Positions 57,742 to 64,000 of a DNA stretch of 64,000 bases are shown one piece after another (the stretch's first letter is position 1; every line of letters begins with the position of its first letter). The notes beneath the pieces are model-generated. The model had not been told where the DNA came from and made no database searches. It saw nothing but the letters and a program-made list of their open reading frames with translations. A program made the position numbers and the translations under genes. Source of the stretch: Paenibacillus pabuli (GTDB lineage Bacteria > Bacillota > Bacilli > Paenibacillales > Paenibacillaceae); contig NZ_CP073714.1 of the NCBI RefSeq assembly GCF_023101145.1, forward strand, positions 2,418,001-2,482,000, in the 5' to 3' direction.

Positions 57742-58821
57742 ATGTCTCAGACCATAACGGTTAAGGTAAAGCTGCTGCCGACTCAAGAGCAGATCCAACT
57801 ATTGCAGCAAAGCAGTCATGAATATATCCGAGTTGTTAATACACTCGTGGCCGAGATGGTAGAAGAAAAGAGAAGGTTGAAGAAGACAACAAAAGACATT
57901 CCTACTAATCTACCAAGTGCAGTAAAAAATCAAGCGATTAAAGATGCGAATAGTGTATTCTCTACCAAAGTTAAGAAAAGTAAATACGCAATCATACCGA
58001 TCCTAAAGAAACCGATTTGCGTATGGAATAACCAAAACTATTCTCTTGACTTCACGCACATTTCCATTCCATTCATGGTAGAGGGAAAATCTAAGCGTTT
58101 AAAAATTCGTGCATTGTTCATCGACAAAGACCATCGAAACGTTGACCTTTTGAAGCATAAACTGGGTACGCTCCGTGTCACGAAAAGCTCAGGGAAATGG
58201 GTAGCCCAAATTGCTGTCACCATGCCGACAACTGAAAAAACGGGTATGCGGATTTTGGGCGTTGATTTAGGGCTGAAAGTCCCTGCCGTAGCCATCACAG
58301 ATAATGATCACGCTCGCTTCTTTGGGAATGGGCGAGAAAACAAATACAAGAAACGGAAGTTTCGTAGTGTTCGTCAAAAGCTAGGAAAACAAAAGAAAGT
58401 GAACGCTATTCGCAAGTTAGATGATAAAGAACAACGATGGATGAAAGACAAAGACCACAAAGTCAGTCGTGAAATCGTTCATTTCGCAGTCGAAAATAAG
58501 ACTTCTGTCATTCGCTTAGAGCAACTAACGAATATTAGGCAGACGACAAGAACAAGTCGTAAAAACGAAAAGAATCTACACACATGGTCATTCTACCGTT
58601 TGGCACACTTCATTGAATACAAAGCAAATATGGCAGGGATCAAAGTGGAATATGTGAACCCTGCATATTCAAGTCAAACCTGTCCAGAATGTTCAAAAAA
58701 GAACAAGGCGCAAGATAGAAGATATAAGTGCCCATGTGGATTCAAGAAACATCGTGATATCGTTGGGGCGATGAATATTCGCTACGCAACTGTGATTGGC
58801 GGTAACAGTCAATCAGCCTAA
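57742..58821 (+). CDS. tnpB: TnpB RNA-guided endonuclease of the IS element
   Basis: This 359-residue nuclease belongs to the ancestor group of Cas12. It cuts DNA matching the guide part of an omega RNA made from the element's right end, next to a motif equal to the target TTAC-like tetranucleotide. The RuvC triad is intact: D175 in GVDLGLKVPA, E260 in IRLEQLTN and D339 in KKHRDIVGAM. The zinc-ribbon cysteines are C314, C317, C330 and C332. The ATG at 57742 follows AAGGGGG; a GTG at 57733 overlapping the tnpA stop is also possible. All catalytic residues being present suggests an active nuclease. Confidence 0.94.
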   Translation: MSQTITVKVKLLPTQEQIQLLQQSSHEYIRVVNTLVAEMVEEKRRLKKTTKDIPTNLPSAVKNQAIKDANSVFSTKVKKSKYAIIPILKKPICVWNNQNYSLDFTHISIPFMVEGKSKRLKIRALFIDKDHRNVDLLKHKLGTLRVTKSSGKWVAQIAVTMPTTEKTGMRILGVDLGLKVPAVAITDNDHARFFGNGRENKYKKRKFRSVRQKLGKQKKVNAIRKLDDKEQRWMKDKDHKVSREIVHFAVENKTSVIRLEQLTNIRQTTRTSRKNEKNLHTWSFYRLAHFIEYKANMAGIKVEYVNPAYSSQTCPECSKKNKAQDRRYKCPCGFKKHRDIVGAMNIRYATVIGGNSQSA

Positions 58822-58967
58822 GATGCTATATGCACTGTCTTAGGAGGGGTAATGGCATACCCTAATCTTAGCATCTGTCCAAAGCAGAAATGAAATGAGG
58901 ACGTTAAGTTTAGCTAAGAATCCCAATCACTTTAGTGATCTTGCCCCTTTAGGGGTGGGAGTGTCAA
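58780..58967 (+). ncRNA. Probable omega RNA (right-end guide RNA) of TnpB
   Basis: In this family the RNA scaffold covers the end of tnpB and the right end, and the guide is the flanking chromosomal sequence beginning at 58968. The region has paired segments CTTAGG...CCTAATCTTAG (around 58840-58870), CACTTTAGTG and CCCCTTTAGGGG. The 5' end is unknown. Confidence 0.5.
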
Positions 58968-58978
58968 ATAAGTGATTT

Positions 58979-58987
58979 TGATATAAT
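58979..58987 (+). promoter_or_regulatory. Extended -10 of the dinB promoter
   Basis: TGATATAAT lies 12 bases after the IS right end. The -35 position falls inside the IS, where no good hexamer is seen. Confidence 0.5.
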
Positions 58988-59041
58988 AGAGCAGAGAGTG
59001 TTTGTAACGGAATTGTGTATACGAAAGGGCGGTGGTGGATC

Positions 59042-60346
59042 ATGTCTTCAGACCAAACGCATAACAACCTAAATGTAGATCGATATTATCCTACCGCCGG
59101 ACGAGTGATTTTGCATGTCGATATGAATGCTTTTTATTGCTCTGTACATGAAGCCGAGGAACCGGAATTATATAAGGGGAAAGCGACGGCCGTTGCTGGT
59201 AGCAGTGAAGTGCGCAAAGGTGTCATTGTAACTTGTTCGTACACGGCTCGACGGAGGGGCATTTCTACAGGCATGGTTGTACATCAAGCATTGAAAAAGT
59301 GTCCTGACTTAATTGTGATTCGTCCGGATTTTCATTTATATCGTAGGTATTCGAAAGAATTCATGAAAATAGCTTACAGTTATACTCCGCTGCTTGAAGC
59401 GACCTCAATCGACGAGTGTTATCTTGATATTACGGGGTCCAGGCAGTTCGGTACACCGCTGGAAATTGCGGAAAGTATTCAGACCAGAATCCGGGATGAG
59501 CTGGGAATGCCCTGTTCGATCGGAATTGCACCCAACAAGCTGCTTGCCAAGATGGCCTCTGATTTGAAAAAGCCTAATGGCATTTCGATTTTACGGATGA
59601 GGGATGTACCTCAGATTTTATGGCATAGACCTTGTAACGAGATGTTTGGGATCGGCAAAAAGACAGCGGAGAAGCTGAAGAAACTGGGCATTGAAACCAT
59701 AGGACAGCTGGCCAAATCAGACGAGCGGATGTTAACCGATGTGTTTGGAATTAATGGCTCCTGGTTAAAAAATTCAGCAAACGGCATTAATCATTCGCCA
59801 GTTCAGGCTGAACGTGAAGCGAACAAATCGATTGGACACACAACAACGTTACCCGCAGATATATCTGAAATGGATGATGTACATCGGGTGTTACTGAATA
59901 TAAGTGACCAGGTTGCCAGGCGGCTGCGCAAGCACGAAATGCTCAGTCAGGGTATCCAGATTACGATTCGTACACCGGATATGAAGACGATTACGAGATC
60001 ACGTATGATGGAAGTGCCTACTGAAGATGCATCAATCATATACCGGGAGGCCTGTGCTTTATTTGCAAAACATTGGGGCGGCGGGAAGCCTGTTCGGATG
60101 TTGGGTGTGACCCTTCAAACGCTGATTCCACGTGAGGAATCAGCAATACAGCTTGACCTCTTTGAATATGAACAGAAGCCGAAGAAGGAAAACCTGATTC
60201 GCATCATGGATCAGTTACGTGACAAATTTGGCGAAAATGCTGTCGTTACGGCTGGTATGCTTGGGGATGATCCTTCCGTATTACTGCGCAATCATAAAGT
60301 GCGGGGAACATCGCTGCAAAAAGATAATTTGCAAAGTCTCGATTAA
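59042..60346 (+). CDS. dinB: DNA polymerase IV (Y family)
   Basis: This translesion polymerase has 434 residues. Catalytic residues are D27 in HVDMNAFYCSVH and the DE pair in TSIDECYLD near residue 125. The steric and fingers motifs are in YTARRRGISTGM. The helix-hairpin-helix thumb is MFGIGKKTAEKLKKLGI near 210, followed by the little-finger domain. The beta-clamp binding motif QLDLF lies near 375. The ATG at 59042 is chosen with GGTGG upstream; the frame opens at 59015. No LexA/DinR box (GAACNNNNGTTC) was seen upstream. The IS element lies directly before its promoter. Confidence 0.95.
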   Translation: MSSDQTHNNLNVDRYYPTAGRVILHVDMNAFYCSVHEAEEPELYKGKATAVAGSSEVRKGVIVTCSYTARRRGISTGMVVHQALKKCPDLIVIRPDFHLYRRYSKEFMKIAYSYTPLLEATSIDECYLDITGSRQFGTPLEIAESIQTRIRDELGMPCSIGIAPNKLLAKMASDLKKPNGISILRMRDVPQILWHRPCNEMFGIGKKTAEKLKKLGIETIGQLAKSDERMLTDVFGINGSWLKNSANGINHSPVQAEREANKSIGHTTTLPADISEMDDVHRVLLNISDQVARRLRKHEMLSQGIQITIRTPDMKTITRSRMMEVPTEDASIIYREACALFAKHWGGGKPVRMLGVTLQTLIPREESAIQLDLFEYEQKPKKENLIRIMDQLRDKFGENAVVTAGMLGDDPSVLLRNHKVRGTSLQKDNLQSLD

Positions 60347-60450
60347 ATAGGGCATAATGGTGTCTTGAGGCTGTTAAAATGATTTGTAATAACTCTTACT
60401 TTGTATTAATATGTTTCTAGATAAAAATACTGTACGTTTTTGAATAATAG

Positions 60451-60708
<258 letters not shown>

Positions 60709-60729
60709 TTCCTTTCATATGAACATACA

Positions 60730-60776
60730 AAAGCACATTCTTCTGTCTTTGAGACAGCGGGGGTGTGCTTTTTTTG
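60730..60776 (+). terminator. Terminator of the ferredoxin gene
   Basis: AAGCACA pairs with TGTGCTT around an inner CTGTCTTTGAGACAG hairpin, followed by seven T. Confidence 0.85.
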
Positions 60777-60880
60777 TCGAATGTTGAGGCTTAGATCCGG
60801 GTACTCAAGTCCTATAGATTTCTAGTCATCTTTTGCCGATATATAAAGAAACGGAAAAAAGCAAAATGATGGAGGATCGG

Positions 60881-62317
60881 ATGCAGAATACTCATCTAAG
60901 AACATATGTTAAGAAACATCCCGATAATAAAATGGCCTGGTATTTACTCGGTAAGGAATATTTGGGTGAAGGGCAGGAGGCCAAGGCAAACTATTGTTTT
61001 CAGCAGGCGGGTGAAGTCTACGAGGCTTTTGAGCGAAGCAAGGCACCGGCAGATATATGGGTGGATTATCAGGAGAAGCTGGTTGAAATGGCTGAGCAAA
61101 AAGAGAAAAAACATCGTGTTCGCAAAATGTGGCTCACCCTGCTGATGCTGCTAGTACTGGCAGGACTCCCGCCTGCGGATGCTCCCGGTTTCAATCGCGA
61201 TGCAGCGGACGCGCTGGCTTCGGCGTTGGATTCGACGGACGACACCACCGAGAGAGGGTCAAGAGAAAACGGGAGGGATTCGTCTGCTGTTACACATTCC
61301 AACGTGTTCACCGCTGGAACATTCGGTGGAGGCAATCAAGGTGAGGTTGCTCTGGCTGCTGCATGGTCCGGCTCTGGTCCGAAAGTGGAAACATCGGCTG
61401 TGCTCGGAATGCAAGCGTCGGGTAATTGGTCTTTATGGAAACGTAATATGCCTGTAAAATATATCGTTCAAACGAATGGCAGTGGCAAATTGGTTGCACA
61501 GAGTTATGATGCCAAACAGTGTAACTGTGAGCCGCCGGAGGTGTCTGAGGAAATCAAGAAGCTGGCACAAGCGTGGATCGTTAAGCAAGAATCCGCAGCA
61601 GCGCTATCTAGTGCAATGATTACATATAAAAAACAAAATGGAAGCTGGCCGAAAAGTGTGGCGCAACTTGCCAGGCCATTTCCAAATAATATTTTGGGAG
61701 AGACTGCACCTGGCATGACCCAGATGTTTCCGGCACTTCTATCCCTTCACCAAAAAGGGCAAATGGAACAAGGAAAAAACACAGCTGAGGGAACAGGTGA
61801 AAATTTAGATTATCCGCAAGGCAAAAACGCTGCATTTGTGGATACGTTGGGTGGAAAGCCTTTTTTGCTGGATCGGCTTGAGATTATCGTGGACAAGAAA
61901 CAACATAGGCTTGCGCTGATCAGTGGCAACACCATCATTAGAAACTACGAGGTAGGGCTTGGGGGAGATCGAACTCCAGAGGGGTCATTTGTCATTTCAG
62001 ACAAGGTTGTTAATCCAAATGGTCGCTCCAACGGCGAATTTGGAAGCAGGGGAATGCAGCTGTCGGACACGAATTATGCCATCCATGGGACCAACGAGCC
62101 AAACAGTATTGGGCTGGATGAATCCCTTGGATGTGTGAGAATGAGTACTGAAGATGTGGAAGAGCTATTTGCTCTTGCTCCTCAGGGAACTTCGGTACGC
62201 ATCGGGAAAGATTTGCTGCCAGAGACAGCTGTTGTTCCAGAAACGAAGGATCGTTACCGGTACACACTTGTTCCCAAGCAAAATAACCCAAATAAGACGT
62301 ATCATTGGTTGAATTAA
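60881..62317 (+). CDS. Membrane-anchored L,D-transpeptidase (YkuD domain)
   Basis: This 478-residue protein likely cross-links or modifies peptidoglycan, or attaches proteins to it. Residues 1-75 form a cytosolic TPR-like helical part (MAWYLLGKEYLGEGQEAK). A membrane helix lies at ~83-97, then a long low-complexity and pilin-like middle region. The YkuD domain (~325-450) has AIHGTNEPNSIG and the catalytic SLGCVRMS with the cysteine near 418. The N-terminal cytosolic domain is unusual for the family, whose secreted members start with a signal peptide. ATG at 60881 follows GGAGG at five bases. It is monocistronic. Confidence 0.9.
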   Translation: MQNTHLRTYVKKHPDNKMAWYLLGKEYLGEGQEAKANYCFQQAGEVYEAFERSKAPADIWVDYQEKLVEMAEQKEKKHRVRKMWLTLLMLLVLAGLPPADAPGFNRDAADALASALDSTDDTTERGSRENGRDSSAVTHSNVFTAGTFGGGNQGEVALAAAWSGSGPKVETSAVLGMQASGNWSLWKRNMPVKYIVQTNGSGKLVAQSYDAKQCNCEPPEVSEEIKKLAQAWIVKQESAAALSSAMITYKKQNGSWPKSVAQLARPFPNNILGETAPGMTQMFPALLSLHQKGQMEQGKNTAEGTGENLDYPQGKNAAFVDTLGGKPFLLDRLEIIVDKKQHRLALISGNTIIRNYEVGLGGDRTPEGSFVISDKVVNPNGRSNGEFGSRGMQLSDTNYAIHGTNEPNSIGLDESLGCVRMSTEDVEELFALAPQGTSVRIGKDLLPETAVVPETKDRYRYTLVPKQNNPNKTYHWLN

Positions 62318-62407
62318 TGATTTAACGAAATATCATGTGATTCAGACCAAAAAATTAATATCCATGCTGGATTGGTATGTAGATGCAGACACAGTCGTTT
62401 GAAGCAA

Positions 62408-62545
62408 TTACAGGTTGGCGATAATAATAAGCGCACCAATGATAATGATTAGTCCGCCAACGCTGGCTGCCGTCCAGATAATGGCTTTCCGGTTGACTTC
62501 TTCTTTCTTTTGCTGCAAAGTAGGTGGTTTGCGTTTGGGAGCCAT
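62408..62545 (-). CDS. 45-residue single-helix membrane protein
   Basis: This gene is short and easily missed. It begins MAPKRKPPTLQQKKEEVNRK, a basic cytosolic part, then a helix of ~20 hydrophobic residues (AIIWTAASVGGLIIIIGALI) and ends in ANL. AAGGAGG lies eight bases before the ATG, a perfect site. The overlapping larger minus-strand frame (62355-62612) has no ribosome site and no protein-like composition. The function is unknown; it lies between the L,D-transpeptidase and pyrD. Confidence 0.72.
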   Translation of the reverse strand: MAPKRKPPTLQQKKEEVNRKAIIWTAASVGGLIIIIGALIIIANL

Positions 62546-62647
62546 GGGCTGTTCCTCCTTCATGGAATAAGGCTATATCGATGTAGCCATGCTCCCATTG
62601 TAAAGAATTCAACTCGCCATTTCCAGTAGGCGGGTGGATTTCTTGTG

Positions 62648-62697
62648 AGCATTTTGCATCATACGATTCCTGTGGCTTGGGGGGGATGCAAAATGCT
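62648..62697. repeat. Perfect 13-base inverted repeat upstream of pyrD
   Basis: AGCATTTTGCATC (62648-62660) and GATGCAAAATGCT (62685-62697) flank a 24-base loop. No T tract follows. It lies 130 bases before the pyrD start. Confidence 0.7.
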
Positions 62698-62827
62698 TCT
62701 GTCTATGCTCAAACTACTTTCCTTTTGAAGAAGAAACGGATAGACTTGTGTATAGAGTGTTTTTTTACATATGAAAAAGACGGAAAGCAGTTTTTTCAGC
62801 GTACCGGACCAGAACGGAGTGAGTGAT

Positions 62828-63925
62828 TTGTTATACAGAAGTCTTGCTAAACCCTTGTTGTTCAAAATGGACCCTGAGCAGGCCCATCATCTAATTATCG
62901 GCGGTCTCAGCGGCATGGGGAGTATTCGCCCGGTTCCTTCCGGTTTGCGTGTCATGTATGGTGTGCGTGAAACATCGGATCTGGCTGTGGACATGTTTGG
63001 ATGCCATTTTCCTACACCTGTAGGACTTGCGGCCGGTTTGGACAAAAACGGACAGGCTGTAACGGGCTTTTCTTCCATCGGGTTTGGCTTCATGGAAGTG
63101 GGCACAGTCACACCGCTTGCACAGCCAGGCAACGATCAGCCGCGGTTATTCCGCCTGCCTCCCGATGAGGCATTGGTAAACCGGATGGGCTTTAATAATC
63201 TTGGAGCCGAAGCGATGGCGGGTGAATTGGCACGCCTCACGGAGCGCCGTATTCCAGTGGCCGTAAATATAGGTAAAAATAAGGCAACACCGAATGAAGA
63301 AGCGCATTTGGACTATGCAAAATGCATTCGGGCGCTATACGATTATGCGGACCTGTTTGTGGTGAATATCAGTTCACCAAATACACCGGATTTGCGTAAT
63401 CTGCAGCATGGGAATGAATTGAAGGAATTGCTTGCCGCAGTCATGAATGAGATGGAGACACAGCGCAAGAGAGCGGGCGGTTCCGCTAAATCGGTGCTGG
63501 TCAAAATTGCACCTGATGTGAATGACCAGGAGCTTGAATATATGGTGAGCACCATTGCAGATAGTGGAGTTGCCGGTATCATCGCAACGAATACAACGAT
63601 CAGCCGCGAGGGTCTGTCTCATCAGCATGCCAAAGAGACAGGTGGGCTAAGTGGCAAGCCGCTGCGTGATCGTTCCACGGAAATCATTCGCCAAATCTAT
63701 CGCCAGACAGAAGGCAAACTGCCAATCATCGGATCGGGGGGCATTTTCACAAGCGAAGATGCTTACGAAAAGATTAAAGCAGGGGCCAGCCTGGTGGAAA
63801 TATATACGGCATTGATCTATGAAGGACCTGAAGTGAATCGGCGCATTCATGCCGGACTGCGTGAATTGCTGCGCAAAGACGGTTACAGTCATATTTCGGA
63901 AGCTGTCGGTGCAGAGCATCGTTAA
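62828..63925 (+). CDS. pyrD: Dihydroorotate dehydrogenase (quinone), class 2
   Basis: This enzyme of pyrimidine synthesis passes electrons to membrane quinone. The class 2 features are the N-terminal membrane-associated helix LLYRSLAKPLLFKMDPEQ and the catalytic serine in NISSPNTPDLRNLQ, rather than the cysteine of class 1B. FMN-binding GLAAGLDKNG, IATNTT and GSGGI are also present. The start is TTG at 62828: GGAG lies eight bases before and it gives 365 residues beginning at the usual place. An ATG at 62771 would add 19 residues and has no ribosome site. It lies apart from other pyr genes, and no PyrR attenuator was seen. Confidence 0.94.
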   Translation: MLYRSLAKPLLFKMDPEQAHHLIIGGLSGMGSIRPVPSGLRVMYGVRETSDLAVDMFGCHFPTPVGLAAGLDKNGQAVTGFSSIGFGFMEVGTVTPLAQPGNDQPRLFRLPPDEALVNRMGFNNLGAEAMAGELARLTERRIPVAVNIGKNKATPNEEAHLDYAKCIRALYDYADLFVVNISSPNTPDLRNLQHGNELKELLAAVMNEMETQRKRAGGSAKSVLVKIAPDVNDQELEYMVSTIADSGVAGIIATNTTISREGLSHQHAKETGGLSGKPLRDRSTEIIRQIYRQTEGKLPIIGSGGIFTSEDAYEKIKAGASLVEIYTALIYEGPEVNRRIHAGLRELLRKDGYSHISEAVGAEHR

Positions 63926-64000
63926 GCAATGTTTCGGAGTTCCCCAGATTGAAAATTAGAAGCGTGGAAGAGGGTAGTGGCGTACGGGACTCTTCCCCCC
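63926..64000. other. Downstream of pyrD, right edge of window
   Basis: A GGAAGAG...CTCTTCC inverted repeat (63966-63995) begins here and may be the pyrD terminator, but the T tract would lie beyond the window. Confidence 0.35.

Larger units (their letters stand above)
57179..58967 (+). mobile_element. IS200/IS605-family element (IS608-like), complete
   Basis: This 1789-base element carries tnpA and tnpB. The left boundary follows TTAC (57175-57178), the target and left cleavage tetranucleotide of IS608-type elements. The right end finishes in TCAA (58964-58967), the IS608 right cleavage tetranucleotide. AAAG (57195-57198) and GAAT (58918-58921) lie 5' of the left and right imperfect hairpins and match the guide tetranucleotides of IS608. 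There are no terminal inverted repeats or target duplications, as expected for single-strand transposition. The boundaries are inferred from these marks. Confidence 0.85.

Noticed and set aside
62355-62612. 85-codon minus-strand frame near pyrD
   Set aside because: No ribosome site, Tyr/His-rich random composition; the overlapping 45-codon frame has a perfect site instead.
62771-62827. pyrD start at ATG 62771
   Set aside because: No ribosome site, and it adds 19 residues absent from the class 2 family; TTG at 62828 has a good site.

Overview
The window is a stretch of chromosome from a spore-forming, low-to-mid GC Gram-positive bacterium, most probably a Paenibacillus. The evidence is the strong AAAGGAGG-type ribosome binding sites, frequent TTG and GTG starts, the Bacillus-type hemEHY heme operon, Bacillales families (YugP, YitT, YtpB, YesL, LapA/YrvD-like, ABC-F, LtaS-like synthase) and GlnR/TnrA-type nitrogen boxes. 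About 62 protein genes, one probable 6S RNA gene and one intact IS200/IS605 element were found. No tRNA, rRNA, prophage or CRISPR array was seen.

Layout. 1-6.7 kb: the N-terminal part of an LtaS-like lipoteichoic acid synthase (cut by the left edge), a THUMP RNA methyltransferase, an O-methyltransferase, a secreted type II asparaginase with a GlnR/TnrA-like box far upstream, and a cytochrome P450. 6.8-14.8 kb: an MFS pump, the coproporphyrin-route heme operon hemE-hemH-hemY, a membrane-anchored CapA-like protein, a glycerophosphodiesterase and an FAH-family enzyme. 15.3-20.4 kb: a sulfur-scavenging block, with a MarR regulator behind a structured leader, an aryl-sulfate sulfotransferase without a signal peptide, and an SsuABC-type importer. 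20.6-29.8 kb: DUF92 protein, TetR, ABC-F, a coiled-coil protein of unknown family, M42 peptidase, LapA-like protein, oligoendopeptidase F with two plausible starts (one adds a signal peptide), small proteins and a cold shock protein.

29.9-36.3 kb, all on the minus strand, is the most unusual part. A tiny His/Lys-rich secreted protein ends in LPKTG plus six residues with no membrane anchor. It is followed by a class F sortase, a secreted amidase-6 protein, two MOP/MATE-type flippases and an MFS transporter. 36.6-49 kb: YtpB-like terpene synthase, phosphofructokinase, MATE pump, DUF4015 glycosidase-like protein, YitT protein, CshA-like DEAD helicase, YesL-like protein, 6S RNA, DUF1499-like protein, thiol peroxidase, rhomboid protease and a GltC-like LysR regulator.

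49-57 kb: YugP and MerR, then an ammonium transporter with a GlnR/TnrA-like box just after its promoter. The transporter is followed not by a PII gene but by a GlnD-like (DUF294) nucleotidyltransferase and a DEDDh exonuclease. A JAMM-type metalloprotease gene lies antisense to the end of that operon. Then come a ResA-like thioredoxin, citramalate synthase and a 35-residue membrane peptide. 57.2-59.0 kb is an IS608-like element with intact TnpA and TnpB. It sits directly before dinB, so its right end has replaced the upstream half of the dinB promoter. The window ends with ferredoxin, an L,D-transpeptidase, a 45-residue membrane peptide and pyrD.

All functional calls come from reading motifs and context by eye. 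No database or folding program was run.
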